The position numbers and the translations under genes are program-made. 64,000 nt of DNA from NCBI GenBank assembly GCA_018673915.1, contig JABHBK010000016.1, forward strand, positions 1 to 64,000. The letters run 5' to 3'. Shown here piece after piece: positions 40,745-49,802 of this stretch. Numbering within the stretch: position 1 is the first letter of the stretch; each line of letters starts with the position of its first letter. The notes beneath the pieces are model-generated. The model saw only the letters and a list, made by a program, of their open reading frames with translations. It made no database searches and was not told the DNA's origin. This stretch comes from Nitrospina sp. (lineage in GTDB: Bacteria; Nitrospinota; Nitrospinia; Nitrospinales; VA-1).

Positions 40745-41146
40745 TTAACTTAAAGCGGAAAGAAAGCCTTGAATCTGGGCTTTTTTCTTGGCGTCCCCAT
40801 CCCTATGAATCCCAATCACTTTTTCGACAACCCCTTTTAATTTCCTGTCCTGCATCATATACATAAAATCTTCATAAAGGCGGGACTGCTCTGTAGACTT
40901 TTCCATATCAGGAGACAATTTCCTGCTTACTGGCCCTTTACCTGTTAATAACCAGAAAATATTTAAATCAGTATGGGTCGACAAATTTGCCAAGGTAGTG
41001 GCCGAAGGCAATGACTTATCGTTTTCCAAGTCAGAAAGCGAGCCCTGTGAAACTTTAATTAAATGAGAAAGTTGCATCAGCTTTAATGGAACGGACTTCC
41101 TCCATGCTCTCAATCGTTTTCCGGTGGTTTTTTGATTTTCCATTTG
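40745..41146 (-). CDS. XRE-family HTH regulator
   Basis: TTGKRLRAWRKSVPLKLMQLSHLIKVSQGSLSDLENDKSLPSATTLANLS. ORF extends to 41266; start chosen at the internal MENQKTTGKRL region, approximate. Confidence 0.75.
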   Translation of the reverse strand, partial: QMENQKTTGKRLRAWRKSVPLKLMQLSHLIKVSQGSLSDLENDKSLPSATTLANLSTHTDLNIFWLLTGKGPVSRKLSPDMEKSTEQSRLYEDFMYMMQDRKLKGVVEKVIGIHRDGDAKKKAQIQGFLSALS

Positions 41147-41294
41147 GCCGCTCATTCTTAATGTTCCTCCGGTTAAAAAATTCATGCTATTCCTCCATAT
41201 CCGAGAGATAACCTGAACTGCCAAAGTCATGAATCCTTCGAGTACGAACCTTGTCCGCATTGGCATCAGGCAGGTTCATCATAAGGATATTTTG

Positions 41295-41900
41295 TTAAGT
41301 GTCAATAGTTCTTGAAAAAACTCCATCCCCGTACTCCCAAATTTCATCCAGAAGATAATCACGGGTTTTAATTTTTCCTGGGTTTTTAATCAGGTGGGAG
41401 AGAAGTTTAAACTCCGTCAATGTCAATTCCACCACTTGACCATCAACCTGAACCTGATGCTTCCCCAAATCAATGGACAACGGACCCACCTGAATATGTT
41501 CCTGAGTCTCGGGGTTGTCTTGAAAGTGAAATATGCGCTTTAATAATCCCTTAACTCTCAGGATCAATTCTCTAGGGTTATAAGGTTTCGTCACATAATC
41601 ATCCGCTCCAAATTCTAACCCTAAAATTCGGTCCACTTCATCATCCCGGGCAGTCAGCATAATAATGGCAAGATCACGAGTCTTTTCATCGGACCGAAGA
41701 GCTCTGCAAACGTCCATTCCATTCATGCGAGGCATATTCACATCCAAAATGACCAAATCTGGCAAATCAGTTGCAATCATCTCAAGGGCTGCTTCTCCAT
41801 CGGGAGCAGTATCAATCTGGTAGCCTTCTTTACGGAGCTTTACTTCCAAAGCTGCCAATAGTTCCTTGTCGTCATCAACTAAAAGAATTCGGTAGGTCAT
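41295..41900 (-). CDS. OmpR-type response regulator, C-terminally truncated
   Basis: RILLVDDDKELLAALEVKLRKEG...PDLVILDVNMPRMNGMDVC...LGADDYVTKPYNPREL; wHTH ends abruptly at LLDEIWEYGDGVFSRTIDT*. Confidence 0.9.
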   Translation of the reverse strand: MTYRILLVDDDKELLAALEVKLRKEGYQIDTAPDGEAALEMIATDLPDLVILDVNMPRMNGMDVCRALRSDEKTRDLAIIMLTARDDEVDRILGLEFGADDYVTKPYNPRELILRVKGLLKRIFHFQDNPETQEHIQVGPLSIDLGKHQVQVDGQVVELTLTEFKLLSHLIKNPGKIKTRDYLLDEIWEYGDGVFSRTIDT

Positions 41901-41922
41901 TATGTTCCCGGTAATTAAATAT

Positions 41923-42579
41923 TTAGCTCGGTACCTGCTTATCAGAAAAAAAGTTCACGCAATCATCAACAATCCAATCAATGCACGAAATAAGGCCATG
42001 GTCGGAATCCAATTCTTTTAATTGGCACCAAGGGCGCGACTTGGCAAAATCTCGGGACTCCTGAATATCCACTGTCTCATCATGAATTCCATGAACTACC
42101 CGGATTGGGATTTTTCGGCTCAATGGTAAGGAGTCCCAGTGTATTGCATCGCGAAATAAATCCGTCTTTAGTGCCATCTCCTTATTGTAGCGGTAATGAA
42201 ATACCTGGATCAAGTACGGAAGCAAATTGAGGGAGTTCTTATCCCAGCCCATATTTTCCATCCAGCGATTGAGGAAATTAAAACCCGGGGCCATCAGATA
42301 TAAGGCCTCTATTTGCGTTCGAGTTTCTGCAGTTAATGCCGCTAAATAGCCTCCCATACTACTACCTATTAGAGCAAAGCGTGCATCAGGCCTTTCATCA
42401 ATAATTTTTTGAACCACCGAAACCTGTTTCGTCAGGGTGAGATTTTCAAAACCACCTTCCTGTAAATCCGGAATCGTGAGGGAAAGGCCAGCTTTCTTGA
42501 AATGATTTTTGAATACAAGCGCTTTTTGGGAGCTTGGCCCTGACGCGAATCCGTGAAGATAAATAAATTCTATCATCCC
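41923..42579 (-). CDS. YqiA/YcfP-like alpha/beta-fold esterase
   Basis: MIEFIYLHGFASGPSSQKA start at 42579; ALIGSSMGGYLAALTAE; VVHGIHDETVD; DSDHGL. Confidence 0.85.
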   Translation of the reverse strand, partial: GMIEFIYLHGFASGPSSQKALVFKNHFKKAGLSLTIPDLQEGGFENLTLTKQVSVVQKIIDERPDARFALIGSSMGGYLAALTAETRTQIEALYLMAPGFNFLNRWMENMGWDKNSLNLLPYLIQVFHYRYNKEMALKTDLFRDAIHWDSLPLSRKIPIRVVHGIHDETVDIQESRDFAKSRPWCQLKELDSDHGLISCIDWIVDDCVNFFSDKQVPS

Positions 42580-42583
42580 TTGC

Positions 42584-43831
42584 TTATGATGAGACCCGAG
42601 TCTGAAGGTCTTCCTCTTTTTCAAGACCCTGAATCCTATGGCGTATCTTCCACAATAGCACCAGTCCAGGTATCGCTGCTAAAAATGTTACCCCAAAAAA
42701 TAAAAGCCATCCAAAATCATCCACCAGAATTCCCGATGCGGGGCCCACAAACACACGTCCCAAGGAAGCCAAAGCCGATAATAAAGCAAATTGTGTTGCC
42801 GTAAAATTGTGATGACACAATGCCATCAAGAAAGCCACAAAGGCCGCAGTTCCCATACCACCAGCTAGATTTTCAAAGGCAATGGTAAAAACCATCATGG
42901 CATAATTCTTTCCCAACAAAGCTAAAACCATAAATGATAAGTTTGATATCGCTTGCAATAGCCCGAATAATAATAGCGAACGAAATAATCCCAAACGAGC
43001 CATAAGAGCGCCGCCAAACAGAGCGCCTACAATAGTCGCCGCTAACCCCATACCCTTGTTTATGGCCCCCACTTCACCTACAGAAAACCCGACACCGCGA
43101 ATTAAAAAGCTTGTAGTCAGGCTTCCCGCAAACGCGTCCCCCAGTTTATAAAGAATAATCAAAGCCAACATTACCCAGGCACCCTCACGGGAAAAAAACT
43201 CTATTAAAGGCCCACCAATGGCCTCCTTCAAGGTCTTAGGGGGAATGCCAGGATCTTCCGGTTCAGGGCTCATCCAGGTAGCCATCATTCCCACCACCAT
43301 CAAGCCTGCCATAATCATATACGTTAAACGCCACCCTAAAACTTCCGAGAGGATTAAGGCCAAAGCACCTGAAACAAGCATCGCAATTCTGTACCCCGTT
43401 ACTGAAACCGCCGCGCCCAAACCTCGCTCCTTTTCTCTCAACACTTCTGTGCGGTAAGCATCCACAACAATATCCTGAGAGGAAGAGGCAAATGCCAAAC
43501 TAAGGGCAAAAAAAGCAAGAACCCAAGGAGCTTCTTTAGGGGAAACAAAGCTCATTGTAAAAATCGAGGCCAAAAGTAAAAGTTGAAACACAAAAATCCA
43601 ACCGCGTCTTCGCCCAAACAGGGGAATGACATACCGATCCAATAAGGGGGCCCAAATAAATTTCAAGGTATATGGCAAACCCACCAAAGTGAACAGGCCA
43701 ATAGTTTTGATATCCACACCCTCTACCGTCAACCAAGCCTGTAAGGTTCCCCCTGATAGTGCCAAAGGCAACCCTGAGGAAAAACCTAAAAACAAAACCG
43801 CCAACACTCTTCGATTTAAAAATAAATCCAT
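42584..43831 (-). CDS. MFS transporter, AmpG-like
   Basis: LFLGFSSGLPLALSGGTLQAWLTVEGVDIKTIGLFTLVGLPYTLKFIWAPLLDRYVIP typical of AmpG. Confidence 0.88.
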   Translation of the reverse strand: MDLFLNRRVLAVLFLGFSSGLPLALSGGTLQAWLTVEGVDIKTIGLFTLVGLPYTLKFIWAPLLDRYVIPLFGRRRGWIFVFQLLLLASIFTMSFVSPKEAPWVLAFFALSLAFASSSQDIVVDAYRTEVLREKERGLGAAVSVTGYRIAMLVSGALALILSEVLGWRLTYMIMAGLMVVGMMATWMSPEPEDPGIPPKTLKEAIGGPLIEFFSREGAWVMLALIILYKLGDAFAGSLTTSFLIRGVGFSVGEVGAINKGMGLAATIVGALFGGALMARLGLFRSLLLFGLLQAISNLSFMVLALLGKNYAMMVFTIAFENLAGGMGTAAFVAFLMALCHHNFTATQFALLSALASLGRVFVGPASGILVDDFGWLLFFGVTFLAAIPGLVLLWKIRHRIQGLEKEEDLQTRVSS

Positions 43832-44131
43832 TTTATCGCTTATTTACAGTACTTTATATATAAATTACGAATACTATACATCAATAAATTGCTTAAGATT
43901 TTACATACCTCTAAATTCCTTATATCATTAAACTCTGAGAGTTTCAGGCATTTTACCGAGGGCAATGACTTTACCTAGTCAGTATGGGCAATTGACAAGA
44001 GATAACATCATTAAATAAAATTGACCTGCAAGAACACGATCCCAACCTGGGGCAATATCCATAAATTCTTGTTATTATATAACCTTTTCCATCTTTTCTA
44101 CCGATATGCAGGAGAACCAAAAGGCTAAATT

Positions 44132-45727
44132 ATGAAAAACATGGAATCCCTGCAATTGATTAAAGAGCAACTCAAAATAAAGTCAGTCGAGTTGCGCAAA
44201 GCTAACGAGGAAAAGGGGCAAGTCACAAATAAGATCAAAGATCTGATCACCTTTAACCAAGGTGAGGTAAAAAAACTTAAAGAGACTATTAAGAAAACTG
44301 AGGGAGATGTTGCAGAGCAAAAAAGTTTGCTCGATGCGGCCCGTCTCGCAAAAAATATTGGCTTGGATGCCAGCAGAAAGGAAAAAGAAGAAGAGGAGGC
44401 CGAAATAAGCAAGCGTCTTGAGGCCAAAATGGACGATAAAATGAAAAGCAAAATGGCCGAGCTTGCCTCTAAAATGGAAGCCCTCAAGAACCGGGTTGAA
44501 AAAGAAAAGGGAGCAAACAAAAAATTCGGGCGGGAACGAGAAGTTTTGATGAAAGAATTAAAACGCCTTCGACAGGATACTGGAACCACCGACAACTTAA
44601 AGAAGAAGATTGAGAGCCTGAAAGTGGATTTGGCAAAAGCTAAAAAGACATCCATGTCCTCAGGAGTAGTTACAGAAGATATTGTAAAAGAAAAAGACTC
44701 ACTCATCAAAAAGTATGAGGATATGCTTTACGGTGGCATGGATGCAGGTGAAGACGGCATGCTTCCCGCCGAAATCATCCAGGAATTAAAGGAAGAAGTA
44801 GAAGATCTTGAAAAAGAACGGCGCACAATGATCGTAGAGCTGGAAATGCTCAAAGAAGACAATGCTGAAATGGACATGAAAATTGTCCTAATGGAAGAAG
44901 AAAAAGGGCGCGGTGGTAAAGGAGGGGGTGGCGACGGCGGTGATTTTCGCCCTGTAGAAGGCCGTTCAGCGCAGACCTCTGAGTTCTCCGGGGGACTGGA
45001 AAACTTCCTCATCACCTATTCCGATATGATCACACTAATTCTGGTGGTATTTGTTTTGATGTACAGCGTTTCCAAGTTGGATGAAAATAAGTTTGCCGAA
45101 GCACTATCTTCATTCCAGACAAAAAGAATGCGTATTGAAAGTGTCAATGTTCGTTTGAGCAAAGCAGAAATGAAAATGCTGGAGCGAGTAAGAGAACTGG
45201 TTAAAGATAACGTTGATGCGGAAAGCCTCGCACGCAGTGACACGCGTACCATTCTTCATCGCTTACCCACGTCAGACCTTTTTGCTCCCGGCGAAGCATT
45301 CTTTAACGAAGGCGCAGAAGATCTAATCATTTCCACTATAAAAGAAGATATGCAGGAAGGTGTCAGGCAAGTGTTGGTAGATGGTCACACCGACAACGTC
45401 CCGATGAAAAGCGCCAAGTTTCCTTCTAACTGGGAGCTTTCGGCTGCCAGAGCTTCAAAGGTGGCAAGGTTTATTATAGAAAAAATGAGGTTTCCGCCTG
45501 CCCAAATGGTTGTAACAGGTTATGGGGAATTTCGCCCGCTTAAAGCCAACACCGATGACGATGCCCGTGCCGCCAATCGGCGAGTTGAGATTAAAATTTT
45601 GAAAGCGCTCGAAGTAGCAAAAGATGAAGCTAAAGGCACAAAGAAAAAATCTGGCAAGGGGGAAAAACCTGGTAAGGGGAAAAAATCTGGAGCTTCCGCA
45701 GAGTCGGCAATAAGTATAAAGCAATAA
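44132..45727 (+). CDS. MotB-like OmpA-domain protein with ~280-aa N-terminal coiled coil
   Basis: Coiled coil (residues 1 to about 255), then ENFLITYSDMITLILVVFVLMYSVSKLDENKF (MotB TM with conserved Asp), then OmpA-like VDGHTDNVPMKSAKFPSNWELSAARASKVARFI..RRVEI. Confidence 0.9.
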   Translation: MKNMESLQLIKEQLKIKSVELRKANEEKGQVTNKIKDLITFNQGEVKKLKETIKKTEGDVAEQKSLLDAARLAKNIGLDASRKEKEEEEAEISKRLEAKMDDKMKSKMAELASKMEALKNRVEKEKGANKKFGREREVLMKELKRLRQDTGTTDNLKKKIESLKVDLAKAKKTSMSSGVVTEDIVKEKDSLIKKYEDMLYGGMDAGEDGMLPAEIIQELKEEVEDLEKERRTMIVELEMLKEDNAEMDMKIVLMEEEKGRGGKGGGGDGGDFRPVEGRSAQTSEFSGGLENFLITYSDMITLILVVFVLMYSVSKLDENKFAEALSSFQTKRMRIESVNVRLSKAEMKMLERVRELVKDNVDAESLARSDTRTILHRLPTSDLFAPGEAFFNEGAEDLIISTIKEDMQEGVRQVLVDGHTDNVPMKSAKFPSNWELSAARASKVARFIIEKMRFPPAQMVVTGYGEFRPLKANTDDDARAANRRVEIKILKALEVAKDEAKGTKKKSGKGEKPGKGKKSGASAESAISIKQ

Positions 45728-45841
45728 ATAAGCAGTTATTGCCAGTTCTAGGATTCTTCTAAATTTTTTGAGTAAGTGTTTTAACAGTTTTTAGAGTAAA
45801 ATGATTATTAAGCAATTGAACCTTCCGTCAAAGCTATTGTT

Positions 45842-48043
45842 ATGGAATCAATCGAAAAACAAATCGCCGAGCAAATGGAAGCAGAGAGCCAGCAAATGGA
45901 AGGGGATGCCCCTGCTCCAGACATACTACCCCTGGAACTTTCGCAAGAAAATATTGCAAAAGCTCGCAAAGTTCTCAACAAAACAGATGCAGAAATGCTC
46001 TTGTCAAACCGGCAGGATTATTTAAGGTTCAACCGCTTCAAAATAGATCGAAACCTGGTCACCCTGTCTGAGATTGATCGCCTGATTTTTCTAGTTGTTC
46101 CACGCCTTCTTCATGTGCACCAGGAAGGCTTGCCAGGTTATTTTGAAGGCGACCCGCCTTGTGGCATCCACAATTTTGTTCTGGATAAAGAAGCCCAAGT
46201 TGCCGCCGAAAAGCTATTTCCCGATATCATCATCCGCAGGAATCCAGAACTGAAGCCCGTCATCCACACCGCATTACTCATGGGTAGTGTGGGTTCCATT
46301 GCCCAAACAGTAAAGTCCGATCTGGATTACACCCTTCTGATAGATAAAAATGATTTCACCGAAGAAAGCATGAAACTGTTCCAGAAAAAACTGAACTTGA
46401 TAGAAACCTGGACCTGGGACAATTACAAGCTGGAAACCCATTTTTTCATCAATGATTTTGAAGAAGTCAAAAATAACATCTTTGGTGAAAGTGACAGTGA
46501 AAGCACAGGGTCCGCCCTGGCAAAACTTCTGAAAGAAGAAATGTATCGAACCATGATCATTGTCACCGGAAAAATTCCCTTCTGGCTGGTTGCTCCCGTG
46601 AGCTGTGATGACAATAGGTATTATGAGTTGTATGAAAAACTTATGTCAGGGGAAACCCTGCTCAGAAAAGAAGAATTTATCGACATGGGCAATGTGGATG
46701 ATATTTCCGATGGAGAATTTTTTGGTGGGTCTATATGGGCCTTGATTAAATCTTTCAAGTCCCCTTTTAAAACACTCATGAAAATGGGGGTGCTTGAAGA
46801 TTATATGTTTGGCGACACCAAATCGAACCTGCTATGCCATCAAATTAAAGATAAATACTATAACGATGTTCCCTACCTGGATATAGACCCTTATCTGGGA
46901 ATGTTCGAGCGGGTACAAAAGTTTTTTGCTGACACAAAATCGGAAGACGATGTCGATGCCCTGAGACATGCATTTTATTTAAAGGTAGGGACACAAGTCA
47001 CTGCCGAAGAGTTTGAAAAGGGTTCCGATGTTTGGAGGAAAAGTACGCTGATCAAAATGCTTAAAGAGTGGGGTTGGACTCCTGATAAAATTGAGAAGCT
47101 GAACAAGTATTCTGGCTGGCAAATGATGCACAAGGTAGACTTGGGAAACCGTATTAATAAAATCTTGATGGCCTCCTACAAAAACATCTCTGAAAAGAAT
47201 AAAACCCTTGACCCGAGCGAGAGCTTAATCACCGAGAAAGATACTCATCTTTTAGGTCGGAAGCTTTTCAGCTTTTACAGGGCCGCCCCTAATAAAGTTG
47301 ATAACCTGGGTGCTTTGGTAGATGGTAAAACCGCTGAAAATGAACTTACTTTCATTTTGGAGCAAAAGGATAAACAAACTAAACCAGAATGGTATCTGGT
47401 TCGAGGCAGAACGCAATCCTTTCTTGAGCAAATTGACAAGGATGATATCATTAGGAAATCAGCAACTCTCCCCTTTCTTCTAGCTTTTACCGTTTTTAAC
47501 CATCTTTACAGTGATAGCACCGAAGTTTTATTAAGAGCAGAGGGAGAATCCATCAAGGAAAATGACCTGGTTTCACTACTCGGAATACTCAAAAGCTTCA
47601 TTGAGTCCGTCAATATCGCCGCATTATCCAATGAAGATTTGTTGAACGAAGCTAAGATTAACCAGTTGTTCATGTTGGTGGACTTTGGCAACCCTCCTCC
47701 ACCCGATATAAGCATGGGAAACATCAGGGATTGTAAAAATAACGATGAATTGACAAAATTTATCAATAAACGAATTGAGAAAGCAAGGAGCATCACAACG
47801 ATTTATTTAACTTCATGGGGCGAACTGTTCTGTAAATCTTATGCAGGGTTAAATTGTATGGCCAGATGTATCTCCGACCTGAGCACCCAACTTACCCCTG
47901 AAAAGGTTGAAAAATCGGATTTTCTTAAGGTTTACATCCCTTGCGGCCGAAAAGAAATACTACAGATACCCTGGCTGAACAATTATATTGTGCGCTCATT
48001 ATTGATTCGAGCCACAGCTAATTTGCAAAAAACAGCCAGTTGA
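45842..48043 (+). CDS. Class I adenylate cyclase-like protein
   Basis: RLIFLVVPRLLHVHQEGLPGYFEGDPPCGIHNF; ALLMGSVGSIAQTVKSDLDYTLLID (nucleotidyltransferase GSxGS..SDLD); ETHFFINDF; EEMYRTMIIVTGKIPFWLVAPV. Confidence 0.85.
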   Translation: MESIEKQIAEQMEAESQQMEGDAPAPDILPLELSQENIAKARKVLNKTDAEMLLSNRQDYLRFNRFKIDRNLVTLSEIDRLIFLVVPRLLHVHQEGLPGYFEGDPPCGIHNFVLDKEAQVAAEKLFPDIIIRRNPELKPVIHTALLMGSVGSIAQTVKSDLDYTLLIDKNDFTEESMKLFQKKLNLIETWTWDNYKLETHFFINDFEEVKNNIFGESDSESTGSALAKLLKEEMYRTMIIVTGKIPFWLVAPVSCDDNRYYELYEKLMSGETLLRKEEFIDMGNVDDISDGEFFGGSIWALIKSFKSPFKTLMKMGVLEDYMFGDTKSNLLCHQIKDKYYNDVPYLDIDPYLGMFERVQKFFADTKSEDDVDALRHAFYLKVGTQVTAEEFEKGSDVWRKSTLIKMLKEWGWTPDKIEKLNKYSGWQMMHKVDLGNRINKILMASYKNISEKNKTLDPSESLITEKDTHLLGRKLFSFYRAAPNKVDNLGALVDGKTAENELTFILEQKDKQTKPEWYLVRGRTQSFLEQIDKDDIIRKSATLPFLLAFTVFNHLYSDSTEVLLRAEGESIKENDLVSLLGILKSFIESVNIAALSNEDLLNEAKINQLFMLVDFGNPPPPDISMGNIRDCKNNDELTKFINKRIEKARSITTIYLTSWGELFCKSYAGLNCMARCISDLSTQLTPEKVEKSDFLKVYIPCGRKEILQIPWLNNYIVRSLLIRATANLQKTAS

Positions 48044-48078
48044 ACCTAAAATTTAAATTCGCGGTCTAATATAGCTCC

Positions 48079-48906
48079 ATGGCAACAGCAACTCAGGAAG
48101 CTCAAGGTACCGCCGCAGACGCAGCTCAGGAAGAGCGGCAGGATACAGGAATAGACACCGGTACCCTGATGGGTGTACTTTCCGGAGTATTTCTCATTAC
48201 GGTAGCAATTATTCGTGGTGGAGACGCTGGGGTATTTATCAATATCAACAGCGCTTTAATCGTTGTTGGGGGATCGATAGCCACCGCTTTTATAGCATTT
48301 CCAGCAAAGAAGATAACCACACTGATGCCGGTTTTATATAACGCGTTTAAACCCGGCGTTTATGAGCCGGAAGATTATGTCGATGACATTATGAGATTGG
48401 CCTCCAAATATCGTTCTGGGGGCATGAAACAGCTTGAAAATGAAGAGGGCAAAGTAGACAACCGGTTCTTACGGAATGGAATCGCCATGATCGTGGATGG
48501 GTACAACGCCAAGGAAATTCATGAGCTTATGGACAGAGAAATGAACGCTATGCTCGACAGGCACAACTCGGGACAAAAGGTTTTACGATTTATGTCTGTG
48601 CAGGCTCCCGTTTTTGGAATGGCAGGAACCCTAATTGGACTGGTACAAATGTTAATGCATATTGACGATCCATCGACGATTGGGCCCGCCTTGGCCACTG
48701 CTTTGATCACTACATTTTATGGCCTCATGCTCGCCAACCTGGTTCTCACTCCTCTTGCGGCAAAGTTAAGTATGAGAACAGATATGGAGGGCATCTTGGG
48801 CAGATCAATTCGAGTTGGCATCATTGGAATTCATGACAGGGTAAATCCAGCAAAAATTCAGCGGAATATGAATGCGCTTCTTCCACCAGATCAGCAAAGG
48901 GAATAA
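48079..48906 (+). CDS. MotA/TolQ/ExbB-type proton channel (MotA-like)
   Basis: QAPVFGMAGTLIGLVQMLMHIDDPSTIGPALATALITTFYGLMLANLVLTPLAAKL. Confidence 0.93.
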   Translation: MATATQEAQGTAADAAQEERQDTGIDTGTLMGVLSGVFLITVAIIRGGDAGVFININSALIVVGGSIATAFIAFPAKKITTLMPVLYNAFKPGVYEPEDYVDDIMRLASKYRSGGMKQLENEEGKVDNRFLRNGIAMIVDGYNAKEIHELMDREMNAMLDRHNSGQKVLRFMSVQAPVFGMAGTLIGLVQMLMHIDDPSTIGPALATALITTFYGLMLANLVLTPLAAKLSMRTDMEGILGRSIRVGIIGIHDRVNPAKIQRNMNALLPPDQQRE

Positions 48907-48912
48907 AAGTAA

Positions 48913-49764
48913 ATGTCAAACGTTGATGAGATAATTGCATTAGTCCTGAGAGAACCCAAACAAGATGGGGGCGATTTTAGCGGCTTTGATTTAAAAGGAG
49001 TGAGTCTTAATGGCGCAAGCTTTGTATACGCCACTCTGATTGGTACCGTTATGGACGACTCCGAATTGCGCGAGGTCGACTTTTCTCAAGCTTCCCTGGG
49101 AAAGACATCCTTTAAGAATGCTAAAATTAAAGATCTGAATTTTACTGGAGCAACTCTCGAAGAATCCAACTTTGAAGGTGCCACCTTGATGGATTGTAAT
49201 TTTAAAAATGCCGATCTATCCAATAGTGATTTCTCACAGACGAAAATAAGCAATTGTGATTTTCAGGGAGCAAATTTAGGTCACGCCAGCTTTTATTCCG
49301 CCACTATAGATGATACCAACATGGGCTTTGCCAGAATGATGTATGTTTTTATGAAGCAAGTCATCATTAATAAATCCCGATTGGGTGGAATCAATGCACG
49401 GGGGTCTGACTTAAGCTTTTCAAAAATGACAGAAGTAGATTTAAAGGGCTCCATTTTGAAATATGCGGACCTTAACTCCTGCACCTTTAAGGACGTCAAC
49501 CTGACCAACTCAAACCTGATAGGCGTGGAGTTGAAAGATGCTCAATGCGCAGGAATCATTTGGGAAGAAGCCAACCTGGAAGGATCTGACCTGACCTACG
49601 CCAATCTGGAAGGAAGCAATCTGAAAAATGCTTTTCTTCTCGAAGCTAATTTGCATGGTACAAATTTCACCAACGCAAACCTTGCCGACGCGTATTTAGT
49701 GGATGCCAACATTGCAAAAGCAATCACCAAAGGTGCCAACCTGGAAAACACCATCCTAGCCTAA
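48913..49764 (+). CDS. Pentapeptide-repeat protein
   Basis: Repeats A(D/N)LxxSxF e.g. FKNADLSNSDFSQTKISNCDFQGANLGHASF, EANLEGSDLTYANLEGSNLKNAFLLEANLHGTNFTNANLADAYL. Confidence 0.95.
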   Translation: MSNVDEIIALVLREPKQDGGDFSGFDLKGVSLNGASFVYATLIGTVMDDSELREVDFSQASLGKTSFKNAKIKDLNFTGATLEESNFEGATLMDCNFKNADLSNSDFSQTKISNCDFQGANLGHASFYSATIDDTNMGFARMMYVFMKQVIINKSRLGGINARGSDLSFSKMTEVDLKGSILKYADLNSCTFKDVNLTNSNLIGVELKDAQCAGIIWEEANLEGSDLTYANLEGSNLKNAFLLEANLHGTNFTNANLADAYLVDANIAKAITKGANLENTILA

Positions 49765-49802
49765 AAATTTCCAAGCTTTATTTTTGCATCATCCTTAAAT
49801 TC

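Noticed and set aside
44125-44709. 194-aa minus-strand ORF opposite the MotB-like gene (also 44728..45015, 45016..45252)
   Set aside because: Low-complexity Ser/Phe-rich antisense shadow of the Lys/Glu-rich coiled coil; the plus strand is clearly coding.
44132-48906. Calling the MotB/MotA pair a Zorya defence system
   Set aside because: No ZorC/ZorD-type helicase or nuclease partners nearby, and the MotA-like protein lacks the long C-terminal tail; only the general analogy is kept.
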